From NCBI GenBank assembly GCA_017413025.1, contig JAFPVE010000033.1, positions 1 through 42,861 on the forward strand: a stretch of DNA of 42,861 nt. The letters are read 5' to 3'. This document shows positions 1-8,966 of this stretch, one piece after another (the stretch's first letter is position 1; each line of letters begins with the position of its first letter). This DNA is from Acetobacter sp. GTDB taxonomy: Bacteria; Pseudomonadota; Alphaproteobacteria; Acetobacterales; Acetobacteraceae. The notes beneath the pieces were generated by a model. It had not been told where the DNA came from. It did no database searches and saw only the letters and a program-made list of their open reading frames with translations. The translations under genes and the position numbers were made by a program.

Positions 1-1
1 A

Positions 2-1324
2 GGGCGTGCTGTTGCACGGGTTATTCGGGCGCATTTTAAGCCGATGCGTGTTTTAGTTTTATGTGGTCCCGGCAATAACGGAGGGGATGGCTATGTGGCG
101 GCACGTTATTTGCGTGAGGCGGGCTGGCCTGTGCGGGTTGCGGCTTTGTCCTTACCGGCAAATAAAACCGCTGCGGCTGAAGCCTCAGCGTGTTTTACGG
201 GGATACGAGTCCCTTTTTCGTGCGAAGAAGTAAAACGTGCCGATTTGGTAGTAGATGCTGTTTTTGGCGCAGGGCTTACGCGTGATATAACAGAGGAAGT
301 TGCGCATGTGTTGGGTGCTGCTTCGCGCATTGTTGCTATTGATATTCCCTCTGGGGTTGATGGCGCAACGGGGCATGTACGTGGTTATGCATCACAAGCC
401 GAAATGACAGTAACCTTTGATCGGCTTAAATATGGACATTTGTTGTATCCGGGCAGGGAGCTTTGCGGCAAATTAGTGCTGATGCAAATTGGCATTCCTG
501 AAAAGGCTTTTCAGGCAGTACCTGCAACAGCATGGCAGAATAATCCTCGTTTGTGGTCATTGCCTGTGCTGGGAGCACAAAGTAACAAATACACAAGGGG
601 CGTTGTGAGTATTTGCGGGGGCGAAAAAATGCCGGGGGCAGCACGTCTTTGTGCTTCGGCAGCGCGGGCAACAGGGGCAGGTTTAGTGCGTATTGCAGCA
701 GGGGAAAACGCAGCCGTTTATAGATTAGGAGAAGCTGGCGTTATTGTAGATTCGGAACCAATTTTAGAATTATTAGCGGATAAACGTCGCTTTGTTTGGG
801 TTTGTGGTCCTGGCTTGAGTGCACGTGAAGTCGAAGAGACTTTGCCCCATTTGCTTGAAGCTAAATGCTGCGTATTAGCAGATGCGGGGGCTTTATCAGC
901 CACTGCAGGACAATGTGAACGCTTGCGCGGCGTGGCGGTCATAACGCCACATGTAGGGGAGTTTACCCGTTTATTTGGCGCGATTGAGGTTGATTTACCG
1001 GCACAAATACGGGCAGCGGCTTCTCATCTAGGGGCTGTTGTGGTATTAAAAGGTGCTTCAACTCTTATTGCCGCACCCGATAGGCGTTTGGCTATAAACA
1101 CCCATGCGACACCGGTGTTAAGCACAGCAGGTTCTGGTGATACGTTATCGGGTGTTATCGCTGCTTTTCTTGCTGCAGGAATGCTCGCGTGGGAAGCCGC
1201 CTGTGCGGGGGTGTGGATTCACGGTGAAGCGGGAATACAAGCTGGCATGTGGAGCATTGCTGAAAAGATAGAGCACTATTTGGGAGAGGCACGCCAAAAA
1301 GCATGTGTTTTTTATAAAAATTGA
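2..1324 (+). CDS. nnr: Bifunctional NAD(P)HX epimerase / ADP-dependent NAD(P)HX dehydratase, 5'-truncated by the window edge
   Basis: This enzyme repairs hydrated NADH and NADPH: the N-terminal part epimerises R- and S-NAD(P)HX and the C-terminal part dehydrates the S form using ADP. The first ATG in the window (position 44) is not the start. The frame stays open to base 2, and the upstream codons read as typical epimerase sequence (GRAVARVIRAHFKP) leading into the nucleotide-binding motif GPGNNGGDG, so the true start lies left of the window. The epimerase half also shows DIPSGVDGATG. The dehydratase half shows the TPHVGEFTRLF motif and, near the C-terminus, the phosphate-binding AGSGDTLSGV motif. 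It ends 163 bases before tRNA-Leu. No terminator hairpin is obvious after it. The family call is secure; only the N-terminus is missing. Confidence 0.93.
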   Translation, partial: GRAVARVIRAHFKPMRVLVLCGPGNNGGDGYVAARYLREAGWPVRVAALSLPANKTAAAEASACFTGIRVPFSCEEVKRADLVVDAVFGAGLTRDITEEVAHVLGAASRIVAIDIPSGVDGATGHVRGYASQAEMTVTFDRLKYGHLLYPGRELCGKLVLMQIGIPEKAFQAVPATAWQNNPRLWSLPVLGAQSNKYTRGVVSICGGEKMPGAARLCASAARATGAGLVRIAAGENAAVYRLGEAGVIVDSEPILELLADKRRFVWVCGPGLSAREVEETLPHLLEAKCCVLADAGALSATAGQCERLRGVAVITPHVGEFTRLFGAIEVDLPAQIRAAASHLGAVVVLKGASTLIAAPDRRLAINTHATPVLSTAGSGDTLSGVIAAFLAAGMLAWEAACAGVWIHGEAGIQAGMWSIAEKIEHYLGEARQKACVFYKN

Positions 1325-1487
1325 CTTTTGGAAATGTGTGAAAGCAATTTTTAAGGTAGGGTGAGTTTGGTCTGAGTGTTGTCTTTAAAAATGCTATTTT
1401 TATGGTAATACTTGCCGTAAAAGCACTTTAGGTGTAGAAGTATATGATTGTATCGTTAGTAGCTAATAACAATGGGTAATTGATAAA
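1325..1487. other. Intergenic stretch before tRNA-Leu
   Basis: This stretch separates nnr from tRNA-Leu. I see no gene in it. A weak promoter-like pair lies at TTGTCT (1379-1384) and TATGGT (1401-1406) with a 16-base spacer, which could drive the tRNA; both boxes depart from consensus, so I treat it as a guess. No stem-loop with a T-run marks the end of nnr. The rest of the gap to tig (1573-1696) is AT-rich leader. Confidence 0.3.
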
Positions 1488-1572
<85 letters not shown>

Positions 1573-1591
1573 GCTCGGGTTTCAATTTTCC

Positions 1592-1620
1592 TATTTTGTC
1601 CTAATTTTGCAGGGTATAAA
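1592..1620 (+). promoter_or_regulatory. Possible tig promoter
   Basis: A TATAAA box at 1615-1620, followed by more A/T, lies about 75 bases upstream of the tig start. A poor -35 match (TATTTT, 1592-1597) sits 17 bases before it. It is the only good -10 sequence between tRNA-Leu and tig, but the weak -35 makes this a low-confidence call. Confidence 0.25.
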
Positions 1621-1696
1621 ATATTGTAAGAGTTATGAAATTAGGTAGTATGTCCAAATTTTTACTAAAGACTAAAGATAAAGAAAGGTCTAATCA

Positions 1697-3034
1697 ATGG
1701 AAGTGAGTGAGATTCTTTCAGAAGGATTGAAACGTGGTTTTACGGTTAAAGTTTCTGCCGATGAGCTTGGCTCTAAACGTGATGCACGTTTGAAAGAGGT
1801 TGCGTCGGGGTTGAATTGGTCGGGGTTTCGCCCGGGAAAAGTGCCGGTGTCTTTGGTGCGTCAACGTTATGGATCTGCCGTGTGGGATGAGGTAATAAAG
1901 CAAGAAGTTTCTGATTCTATACGCAAAATTTTTGAAGAACGCGGTTTACGCTTTGCAGAAGAGCCACAAGTTGATTTTATTTCTGGACAGCAAGACGATG
2001 GTCAAGGGCTAGAGTTTACAGTGAAGAGTGAAATTTTACCCGATATTACTCTTCCTGATTTTTCTACATTAGAACTTGTTCGCTTAAAAACACCAGTTGG
2101 GGATGAAGCTGTTGAAAAAATACTCAAAGACATTGCTCATCGTCATCGTACCTTCGAAGCTGTTGAAGAAAGTGATCTGACTGGAAAAGGGGCAGGAAAG
2201 GGAGATGTTCTTGTTGTTGATTTCGTTGGTAAAATAGAGGGTGTACCTTTTGAAGGGGGAACAGCGCAAGACGTACCCGTAGAGATAGAGGGGAAAGAAT
2301 TTATCCCCGGTTTTGCAGAACAAATAGAGGGTATGTCTCCCAATGAAGAAAAAACAATTACCGTTACATTTCCAGAAGATTACAATGTGCCAACATTAGC
2401 AGGAAAAGAGGCAACCTTTGATATTAAAGCCAAACAGTTGAAAAAAGTGCTTGAACCGGCTATTGATGACAATTTGGCAAAAAAAGTTGGTTGTGAAAAT
2501 CTCGATCAACTGAAAGAGTCTATTCGTAAACAAATTGAGAAAGACTATGAAGAGCTTTCGCGGTTGCATCTGAAACGTAATTTAATGGATATTCTTGCAG
2601 AAAAGATTGATTTTGACATTCCCTCTAGTTTAGTTGAAAACGAGTTCAAGCAGATTTGGAGTCGTATTGAAGCAGATCGTCAGGCTAATCGACTTGACGA
2701 GGAAGATAAAAATAAAGATAGTGAAACACTTAAGGCTGATTATCAGGGAATTGCAAAACGTCGTGTTGGGTTGGGTCTTCTTTTAGCTGAAGTGGGTCGC
2801 AAAAATGGTATTTCTGTGACAAGGGAGGAATTAGCATATGCTATGCGTGCGGAAGCGGCGCGCTATCCTGGGCAAGAACGTAAGGTTTTAGAATTTTTTC
2901 AAAAAAATCATCAGGCTGTAGATGCTCTTCGTGGTCCTATTTTTGAGAATAAAGTTGTGGATTACTTAGTGGAGCTTGCTCAAGTAACAGAACGTGAAGT
3001 TTCTTCTGAAGAGCTATTAGAAATTGTTCGTTAA
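1697..3034 (+). CDS. tig: Trigger factor, ribosome-associated chaperone and peptidyl-prolyl isomerase
   Basis: Trigger factor binds the ribosome at the exit tunnel and shields nascent chains in the cytoplasm. The 445-residue product has the usual three parts: an N-terminal ribosome-binding domain with the signature GFRPGKVP at residues 43-50, an FKBP-type isomerase domain at about 155-245 (the stretch around DVLVVDFVGKIEGVPF and FIPGFAEQIEGM), and a helical C-terminal substrate-cradling domain. The start follows AAAGG at 1684-1688, 8 bases upstream. It is first in the tig-clpP-clpX-lon order common in proteobacteria. The gap to clpP is 140 bases, so clpP may have its own leader. Length and domain order are normal. 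Confidence 0.97.
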   Translation: MEVSEILSEGLKRGFTVKVSADELGSKRDARLKEVASGLNWSGFRPGKVPVSLVRQRYGSAVWDEVIKQEVSDSIRKIFEERGLRFAEEPQVDFISGQQDDGQGLEFTVKSEILPDITLPDFSTLELVRLKTPVGDEAVEKILKDIAHRHRTFEAVEESDLTGKGAGKGDVLVVDFVGKIEGVPFEGGTAQDVPVEIEGKEFIPGFAEQIEGMSPNEEKTITVTFPEDYNVPTLAGKEATFDIKAKQLKKVLEPAIDDNLAKKVGCENLDQLKESIRKQIEKDYEELSRLHLKRNLMDILAEKIDFDIPSSLVENEFKQIWSRIEADRQANRLDEEDKNKDSETLKADYQGIAKRRVGLGLLLAEVGRKNGISVTREELAYAMRAEAARYPGQERKVLEFFQKNHQAVDALRGPIFENKVVDYLVELAQVTEREVSSEELLEIVR

Positions 3035-3113
3035 AAGGCTTTTTCTAAAATATAAAGATCTAGACGTTGTGCGTTAGTTTTATGCAGGTTTGCTAAAATA
3101 GAAAGAAATATAA

Positions 3114-3148
3114 GGGGAGATAACCGAAGTGTTATTACATAAATCCCC
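3114..3148 (+). promoter_or_regulatory. Possible stem structure in the clpP leader
   Basis: Two nested short inverted repeats lie just before the clpP ribosome binding site. The outer arms are GGGGA (3114-3118) and TCCCC (3144-3148); the inner arms are ATAAC (3120-3124) and GTTAT (3131-3135). Together they could fold into an interrupted hairpin ending about 26 bases before the ATG. The arms are only 5 bp each, so this may be chance. Confidence 0.2.
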
Positions 3149-3174
3149 GTTATTTGGAGAGGAATAAGTGAGAG

Positions 3175-3804
3175 ATGAGGGATCGTGATCCCGTTGAAGC
3201 TTTGGATACATTGGTGCCTATGGTGGTTGAACAAACCTCCAGAGGTGAGCGTGCTTTTGATATTTATTCCCGCTTATTACAAGAGCGAATTATTTTTTTG
3301 ACGGGACCTGTCTATGATCAAGTTGCATCGTTAGTGTCCGCACAACTTTTATATTTGGAAAGTGTGAATCCGAAAAAAGAGATTTCGTTTTATATCAATA
3401 GCCCGGGTGGTGTTGTTACAGCAGGGTTAGCGATTTATGATACGATGCAGTATATTCGTTGTCCTGTCAGTACTGTTTGTATTGGACAAGCAGCTTCTAT
3501 GGGTTCGTTGTTGTTGGCAGGTGGAGAAAAAGGGCGGAGATTTGCTCTTCCAAATGCACGTATTATGCTTCACCAACCGTCTGGTGGTGCCCAGGGACAA
3601 GCAAGTGATATAGAAATTCAGGCACGGGAAATTTTGGTTATTCGGCGACGTCTTAACGAAATTTATTGTGAACATACGGGGCGGACGATTGAGGAAATCG
3701 AGCAGAAATTAGAGCGAGATGCTTATATGTCTGCGGATGAGGCGCGATCTTTTGGTGTGGTCGATGATGTCGTCTGTCGACATAAATCTACAGAAACAAA
3801 GTGA
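3175..3804 (+). CDS. clpP: ATP-dependent Clp protease proteolytic subunit
   Basis: ClpP is the serine peptidase that forms the double-heptamer chamber and degrades substrates fed in by ClpX or ClpA. The product has 209 residues, normal for the family. The catalytic triad can be read directly: Ser108 in GQAASMG, His133 in MLHQP, and Asp182 in ERDAYMS. The start ATG at 3175 is preceded by GGAGAGGAA at 3157-3165; the GTG at 3168 is out of frame. It lies between tig and clpX, with 93 bases before the clpX start. No long propeptide is present. Confidence 0.97.
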   Translation: MRDRDPVEALDTLVPMVVEQTSRGERAFDIYSRLLQERIIFLTGPVYDQVASLVSAQLLYLESVNPKKEISFYINSPGGVVTAGLAIYDTMQYIRCPVSTVCIGQAASMGSLLLAGGEKGRRFALPNARIMLHQPSGGAQGQASDIEIQAREILVIRRRLNEIYCEHTGRTIEEIEQKLERDAYMSADEARSFGVVDDVVCRHKSTETK

Positions 3805-3897
3805 CTTTATTTTCTCTAACGTGCTGGGTTTAATGGAAATTTTCATCTGCTTGCGGGATTACGTTAAGTAAGATCGAGACTGATTGAGGGGTGACTA

Positions 3898-5163
3898 ATG
3901 AATGCAGGATCGGGTGATTCCAAAAATACATTATATTGTTCGTTTTGTGGAAAATCGCAGCGTGACGTGCGTAAACTTATTGCAGGTCCCACAGTATTTA
4001 TTTGTGATGAATGTGTAGAACTTTGTACAGATATTATTCGTGAAGAAAAAGGAGCAGTTCTTCTTAAATCAACGCGAGGAGTACTTACGCCACGTGAAAT
4101 TTGCAAGGTTTTAGACGATTACGTTATTGGTCAATCACAAGCAAAAAAGATTTTGTCTGTTGCTGTACACAACCATTATAAGCGTTTGGTAAATGTGGCT
4201 AAATTGGGCGATGTTGAGATTGCAAAATCAAACATTCTTCTTATTGGTCCTACAGGGTCAGGGAAGACTTTACTTGCACAAACTCTGGCGCGTATTCTCG
4301 ATGTGCCTTTTACAATAGCGGATGCAACCACTTTGACAGAATCAGGATACGTTGGTGAAGACGTTGAGAATATCATTCTTAAATTATTGCAAGCCTCTGA
4401 TTACAATATTGGGCGTGCCCAACAAGGGATTATTTATATTGACGAAATTGATAAGATTTCTAAAAAATCTGATAACCTGTCGATTACGCGTGATGTCAGT
4501 GGTGAAGGCGTACAGCAAGCATTGCTGAAACTTATGGAAGGGACAATTGCCTCTGTTCCGCCACAAGGAGGAAGAAAGCATCCTCAGCAAGAATTTTTAC
4601 AGGTTGATACAACAAATATGTTGTTTATTTGCGGTGGTGCTTTTGCGGGTTTAGAAAAAATTGTGTCGGCTCGTAGTGAAGGTGGAGGAATGGGTTTTGG
4701 TGCAGATGTACGTTTGCGTGATGAGGCTCCTATAGGAGAGGTTTTACGTAATGTTGAGTCGGAAGATTTAATGAAGTTTGGGCTTATTCCTGAATTTATT
4801 GGTCGTCTTCCTGTCGTCGCAACGTTAGATGATCTTGATGAGTCTGCCTTGAGTGCGATTTTAACAAAGCCCAAAAATGCGCTTCTGAAACAATATCAGT
4901 CTCTTTTCCAGATGGAGGATGTGGAACTTACTTTCACAGATGAAGCGATTCAGGCAATCGCTGAAAAAGCAATTGATCGTAAAACTGGAGCACGCGGGCT
5001 ACGTTCGATAGTAGAAAACATTTTGATGTCAACAATGTTTGAACTTCCTGGTTTGTCAAATGTTGAGGAGGTTGTTGTGGATAAGGAAGTCGTTGATGGT
5101 CAAAAAGACCCTGTTTATGTTTATAGGGAAGATAAGGGATTGTTAGTAGAACAATCGAGTTAG
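3898..5163 (+). CDS. clpX: ATP-dependent Clp protease ATP-binding subunit ClpX
   Basis: ClpX is the hexameric AAA+ unfoldase that recognises tagged or damaged proteins and threads them into ClpP. The 421-residue product begins with the C4 zinc-binding domain: Cys14 and Cys17 (CSFC), then Cys36 and Cys39 (CDEC). The AAA+ module has Walker A GPTGSGKT at 117-124, the pore-1 loop sequence GYVGED, Walker [10 protein letters not shown], and the RKH loop (GGRKHPQQE) typical of ClpX. The C-terminal sensor-2 region contains [10 protein letters not shown]. It follows clpP and precedes lon on the same strand, as in many alphaproteobacteria. Nothing is missing or displaced. Confidence 0.97.
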   Translation: MNAGSGDSKNTLYCSFCGKSQRDVRKLIAGPTVFICDECVELCTDIIREEKGAVLLKSTRGVLTPREICKVLDDYVIGQSQAKKILSVAVHNHYKRLVNVAKLGDVEIAKSNILLIGPTGSGKTLLAQTLARILDVPFTIADATTLTESGYVGEDVENIILKLLQASDYNIGRAQQGIIYIDEIDKISKKSDNLSITRDVSGEGVQQALLKLMEGTIASVPPQGGRKHPQQEFLQVDTTNMLFICGGAFAGLEKIVSARSEGGGMGFGADVRLRDEAPIGEVLRNVESEDLMKFGLIPEFIGRLPVVATLDDLDESALSAILTKPKNALLKQYQSLFQMEDVELTFTDEAIQAIAEKAIDRKTGARGLRSIVENILMSTMFELPGLSNVEEVVVDKEVVDGQKDPVYVYREDKGLLVEQSS

Positions 5164-5226
5164 CTATTTATGAGTAGATAACACCAATAGGCAAGAGATA
5201 CCGTTAAATTAAATAAATATATTAGG

Positions 5227-5252
5227 TCTTAAGAGTATTTATCCTCTTAAGA
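5227..5252. other. Perfect 9-bp inverted repeat in the clpX-lon gap
   Basis: TCTTAAGAG at 5227-5235 is the exact inverse of CTCTTAAGA at 5244-5252, with an 8-base loop (TATTTATC). It lies 63 bases after the clpX stop and 39 bases before the lon start. No T-run follows it on either strand, so it is not a standard intrinsic terminator. It could be an mRNA 3'-end or processing structure, or an operator for lon. Each arm contains the self-complementary hexamer CTTAAG. Confidence 0.5.
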
Positions 5253-5291
5253 AAATATGAGCTAATACCTTTTGAAAGGATAAATGTCGTC

Positions 5292-7763
5292 ATGAAAGAA
5301 GGTGAACATTCTCCTGAACAGATAGAAAACGATACAAATGTTCAGGAAGAGGTAAAAGAAACTGAACAGAGCGAAGTAGCAGAGTCTATTCCTAAGCGAG
5401 TGCCATTATTGCCATTGCGTGATATTGTTGCGTTTCCACATATGATTTCCCCGTTATTCGTCGGGCGAGAGAAGTCTGTTCGTGCTTTGGAAACAGCAAC
5501 ACAAGACGGTAAATATATTCTATTAGTGGCACAAAAAGAAGCAACATTAGACGAACCTTCGATAGACGATATTTACCGCGTTGGTACACTGTCAACGATT
5601 TTACAAATGCTGAAGCTACCCGATGGAACAGTTAAGATGTTAGTTGAAGGTGTCCGACGTGTTAGACTTGTTACTTTATATGACACGAATGGGTATTTTG
5701 AAGCTGATATTGAGACAATGCCTGATGAGGAGTATAGCACAGAGGCACAAGTGCTTGCTCGTTTAGTGGTGTCTCGTTTTGAACAATATATGAAATTTAA
5801 TAAGAAAGTTGCTTCTGATGTTCTTACTGCTCTTGAACAAATGAATGATTTATCAAAACTTGTTGATACGATTGCGAGTCATCTTAATATTAAGCTTTCT
5901 GACAAACAGGAGATTTTAGAAGCGGATACTATTTTAGATCAGCTTGAGAAAATTTTTAATCATATCGAGAATGAAATTGAAAAACTTCAAGTTGAGAAAA
6001 AAATTCGTAGTCGTATCAAGCAGCAAATGGAACGATCTCAACGAGAATATTATTTGAATGAACAACTTAAAGCCGTTCAAAAAGAATTGGTAGAAATGGA
6101 TGGTGGTAAAGATGAGTTATCTGAAATAGAGGAAAAAATTGCGAAAACAAAACTCTCAAAAGAAGTACGTGAAAAGGCATTAGGAGAGCTCAAGAAACTG
6201 CGTAGTATGAATGTTATGTCGGCGGAGTCGACAGTAGCGCGAAACTATCTTGATTGGTTATTAGGTGTGCCTTGGAAAAAACGTACAAAAATTCGGCGAG
6301 ATTTGTCTGAAGCAGAGAAAATTTTAGATATTGATCATTATGGTTTAGAAAAGGTTAAAGAGCGGATTCTTGAATATTTGGCTGTTCAGAGTCGTTCACA
6401 TAAGTTAAAAGGACCGATTTTGTGCCTTGTAGGTCCGCCTGGTGTGGGGAAAACATCGTTGGCACGTTCAATTGCGGAGGCAACAGGAAGGCATTATGTC
6501 CGGATGTCTCTTGGAGGAGTGCGTGACGAGGCAGAAATTCGTGGTCATCGGCGGACATATATCGGGTCTATGCCGGGTAAAATCATTCAGGGAATGAAAA
6601 AAGCAGGGGTTTCGAATCCATTATTTCTTCTAGATGAAATTGACAAACTTGGATCAGATTGGCGTGGCGATCCTGCATCTGCACTGTTAGAGGTGTTAGA
6701 TCCAGAACAGAACAATGCTTTTGCAGATCACTATCTAGAAGTGGATTATGATTTGTCAGATGTTATGTTTATAACAACAGCGAATACGTTAGATATACCG
6801 CGTCCATTGCTCGACAGAATGGAAGTTATTCGTTTATCTGGATATACTGAGGAAGAAAAAATCCAGATTGTGAAGAGACATCTTATCAAAAAGCAGATGG
6901 AGTTCCATAATCTTAAGGCGGGTGAGTGGTCTGTAACAGATCACGCGTTACAAGATCTTATTCGTTATTATACGCGGGAGGCTGGTGTACGGAACCTAGA
7001 ACGTGAATTAGCAAAACTCGCGCGTAAAGCTGTGAAAGAAATTGTAAAAGGGAATGCTACTTCTGTAACTGTTACAGCTGATAATCTTGGTGATTATGCT
7101 GGTGTACGACGTTTCAATTATGGTGAAATAGAGTCGGAGGATATGGTTGGTATTGTTGCTGGTCTTGCTTGGACTGAAGTAGGAGGGGAGATTTTGACGA
7201 TTGAAAGTGTGATGGTCCCTGGGAAAGGGGGGATTGTCGAAACAGGTAAGTTAGGCGATGTGATGAAAGAGAGTATTTCTGCCGCATTTTCTTTTGTGAG
7301 GAGTCGTGCACCAAGCTTTGGTATTACGCCACTGCTGTTTGATAAGAAAGGCTTTCATGTTCATGTGCCAGAAGGTGCCACACCGAAAGATGGTCCTTCA
7401 GCAGGTGTCGGAATGGTGACCTCTCTTGTTAGTGTTTTGACAGGGATTCCTGTTCGTAAAGATATTGCGATGACAGGGGAAATTACTTTGCGTGGTCGTG
7501 TTCTTGCTATAGGAGGGCTTAAGGAAAAACTCCTTGCTGCATTGCGTTCTGGTATTCGTACAGTATTTATTCCGGAAGAAAATAGTAAAGATCTTGTTGA
7601 GATACCAGAAAACGTTAAAGAAGGATTAGAAATCTTACCAGTCAGGCATGTAGATCAGATTTTAGAACGAGCGTTGGTACGCCAACCACAACCTATTGAG
7701 TGGGAGGATGATCTTTCCTTAGGGCGTAATATTGCTGTCACAACACAACCTTTGCCACATTAA
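5292..7763 (+). CDS. lon: ATP-dependent protease Lon (La)
   Basis: Lon is a cytoplasmic AAA+ serine protease that degrades misfolded proteins and short-lived regulators. The 823-residue product has an acidic N-terminal lead-in (about 30 residues), the Lon substrate-binding domain starting at VPLLPLRDIVAFPH, a helical linker, and an AAA+ module with Walker A GPPGVGKT at 381-388 and Walker B FLLDEIDK. The C-terminal protease domain carries the catalytic dyad Ser703 (KDGPSAG) and Lys746 (GGLKEK). The start ATG follows AAAGGAT about 10 bases upstream. It is preceded by the 5227-5252 hairpin and followed after 131 bases by an HU gene, the conserved lon-hup order. Confidence 0.97.
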   Translation: MKEGEHSPEQIENDTNVQEEVKETEQSEVAESIPKRVPLLPLRDIVAFPHMISPLFVGREKSVRALETATQDGKYILLVAQKEATLDEPSIDDIYRVGTLSTILQMLKLPDGTVKMLVEGVRRVRLVTLYDTNGYFEADIETMPDEEYSTEAQVLARLVVSRFEQYMKFNKKVASDVLTALEQMNDLSKLVDTIASHLNIKLSDKQEILEADTILDQLEKIFNHIENEIEKLQVEKKIRSRIKQQMERSQREYYLNEQLKAVQKELVEMDGGKDELSEIEEKIAKTKLSKEVREKALGELKKLRSMNVMSAESTVARNYLDWLLGVPWKKRTKIRRDLSEAEKILDIDHYGLEKVKERILEYLAVQSRSHKLKGPILCLVGPPGVGKTSLARSIAEATGRHYVRMSLGGVRDEAEIRGHRRTYIGSMPGKIIQGMKKAGVSNPLFLLDEIDKLGSDWRGDPASALLEVLDPEQNNAFADHYLEVDYDLSDVMFITTANTLDIPRPLLDRMEVIRLSGYTEEEKIQIVKRHLIKKQMEFHNLKAGEWSVTDHALQDLIRYYTREAGVRNLERELAKLARKAVKEIVKGNATSVTVTADNLGDYAGVRRFNYGEIESEDMVGIVAGLAWTEVGGEILTIESVMVPGKGGIVETGKLGDVMKESISAAFSFVRSRAPSFGITPLLFDKKGFHVHVPEGATPKDGPSAGVGMVTSLVSVLTGIPVRKDIAMTGEITLRGRVLAIGGLKEKLLAALRSGIRTVFIPEENSKDLVEIPENVKEGLEILPVRHVDQILERALVRQPQPIEWEDDLSLGRNIAVTTQPLPH

Positions 7764-7894
7764 GTGAAAAAATGTATTGTTAAATAAGGTTTTGAGTGTT
7801 ATTAGCCTATAACTAGGAGACAGTTTCGTCATTATACGATATGTTTCGTAAAATAGTAGAAATGGAACTTACAGTTGAAGAAAGGTAGTATCTT

Positions 7895-8245
7895 ATGGAA
7901 AAATCATTTACGAAGCAGGATCTTATTGAGTCTGTTGTAGAGAGATCAGATCTATCGAAGGTGAAAGCCGCTGAAGTTGTAGAAGCGGTGTTGTCTGCTG
8001 TTGAGGGTGCACTACGCAAAAAACGAGAAGTGCGTTTTGTTGGTTTTGGGAGCTTTGTGATAACGGAACGTAAAGCGACGAAAGGACGTAACCCACGCAC
8101 AAAAGAAGAGATAGAGATTCCGGCTTCGACGTCTGTGCGCTTCAAACCAGGAAAAGCTCTAAAAGATGCTTTAAATTCTCATCATGAGAAAAGTAAGGAA
8201 CATGTTGCAGCACCTGTACATTCTAAGTCTAAAAAATCTAAATAG
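7895..8245 (+). CDS. hup: HU-family DNA-binding protein with a basic C-terminal tail
   Basis: HU is a small dimeric nucleoid protein that bends and compacts DNA. Residues 1 to about 92 form a complete HU/IHF fold: the N-terminal helices (TKQDLIESVVE), the GFGSF turn, and the DNA-contacting arm with RNPRTKEEIEIPAS, where the conserved Arg-Asn-Pro is intact. The product is 116 residues, about 25 longer than ordinary HU; the extra tail (HHEKSKEHVAAPVHSKSKKSK) is rich in Lys, Ser and His and probably adds nonspecific DNA contacts. The ATG follows AAAGG by 9 bases. It sits downstream of lon as usual. Whether it works as a homodimer cannot be read from the window. Confidence 0.93.
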   Translation: MEKSFTKQDLIESVVERSDLSKVKAAEVVEAVLSAVEGALRKKREVRFVGFGSFVITERKATKGRNPRTKEEIEIPASTSVRFKPGKALKDALNSHHEKSKEHVAAPVHSKSKKSK

Positions 8246-8349
8246 TAGCACCTGAGTTGTATGGCAGGCGCATGCGATTGTTGATAAGATATGTGATACG
8301 TGGTGCATTAAGCTTTGGTTGTATTATTAGATTGTAGTGTGCTGTTCTG
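8246..8349. other. Intergenic stretch between hup and tRNA-Val
   Basis: About 100 bases with no reading frame that looks real. I see no convincing terminator for hup and no consensus promoter for the tRNA. Together with tRNA-Val and the nuo leader it makes a 345-base stretch without a protein gene. Confidence 0.3.
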
Positions 8350-8424
8350 GGGCGATTAGCTTAGAGGTAGAGCGTCTCGTTTACACCGAGAAGGTCGGCG
8401 GTTCGATCCCGTCATCGCCCACCA
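8350..8424 (+). tRNA. tRNA-Val (anticodon UAC)
   Basis: A 75-nt class I tRNA. The acceptor stem pairs GGGCGAT with ATCGCCC, the discriminator is A, and CCA is encoded at 8422-8424. The anticodon stem TCTCG/CGAGA closes the loop TTTACAC, giving anticodon UAC for valine. The T arm contains GGTTCGATCCC. It lies between hup and the nuo operon, a placement seen in other alphaproteobacteria. Confidence 0.97.
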
Positions 8425-8443
8425 TACGACCGGGTAATTCTGT

Positions 8444-8515
8444 CGATTGTGCAATCGCAATGTTGAGAAAATGTTGAAGAAGAGTGTGTTTGGTATTAGG
8501 GGTTTATGCTATAGT
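8444..8515 (+). promoter_or_regulatory. Candidate nuo operon promoter and operator region
   Basis: A good extended -10 element, TGC-TATAGT, ends at 8515 (TATAGT 8510-8515), which would start transcription near 8522, about 70 bases before nuoA. The -35 region is weak (TGTTTG, 8487-8492, 17-base spacer). Just upstream lies a dyad CGATTG-TG-CAATCG (8444-8457) and two near-direct repeats beginning TGTTGA at 8461 and 8472, 11 bases apart, about one helical turn. The layout fits a regulator binding on one face of the DNA upstream of the promoter. No regulator is identified. Confidence 0.4.
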
Positions 8516-8590
8516 GTTTTGGTGAATCGTTAAACTGTAAATGGTTGAAAGTTTAAGTGTAAGTTTAGGGTGGGTAAGGAGAAGTCTTTA

Positions 8591-8956
8591 ATGCAATCGG
8601 TTTTTGCAAGTTATGCTCCAGTTCTTATTTTTGGGTGTGTGTCGGCTGTCATTGCGGCTGCTATGCTAGGAATGGCGTTAGTTTGTGGACATCAAAAACC
8701 TAATCCGGAAAAATTAACGGCGTATGAATGTGGTTTTACTGCATTTGGTGATGCGCATCGTAGATTTGATATTCGTTTTTATTTAGTTGCTATCCTTTTT
8801 ATTGTCTTTGATTTAGAAATAGCGTTTTTATTTCCGTGGGCGATTAGTTTGGGTCGAATAGGGGTATTTGGCTTTTTGTCTATGCTTCTATTTTTGATAA
8901 TACTCGGTGTTGGGTTCCTTTATGAGTGGCGTATGGGTGCTCTAGATTGGGATTAA
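8591..8956 (+). CDS. nuoA: NADH-quinone oxidoreductase subunit A
   Basis: NuoA is a small membrane subunit of complex I near the quinone site. The 121-residue product has three transmembrane segments and the family signature YECGF followed by [20 protein letters not shown] place the start at ATG 8591 because AAGGAG at 8576-8581 sits 9 bases before it; a GTG at 8570 in the same frame would add seven residues but has no comparable ribosome binding site. It opens the nuo operon, which runs to nuoN with mostly overlapping or abutting genes. Confidence 0.95.
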   Translation: MQSVFASYAPVLIFGCVSAVIAAAMLGMALVCGHQKPNPEKLTAYECGFTAFGDAHRRFDIRFYLVAILFIVFDLEIAFLFPWAISLGRIGVFGFLSMLLFLIILGVGFLYEWRMGALDWD

Positions 8957-8966
8957 GGGGAGATAT

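Noticed and set aside
44-1324. Start of the NAD(P)HX repair gene at ATG 44
   Set aside because: The frame is open to base 2 and the upstream codons encode conserved epimerase sequence, so ATG 44 is internal and the gene is cut by the window edge.
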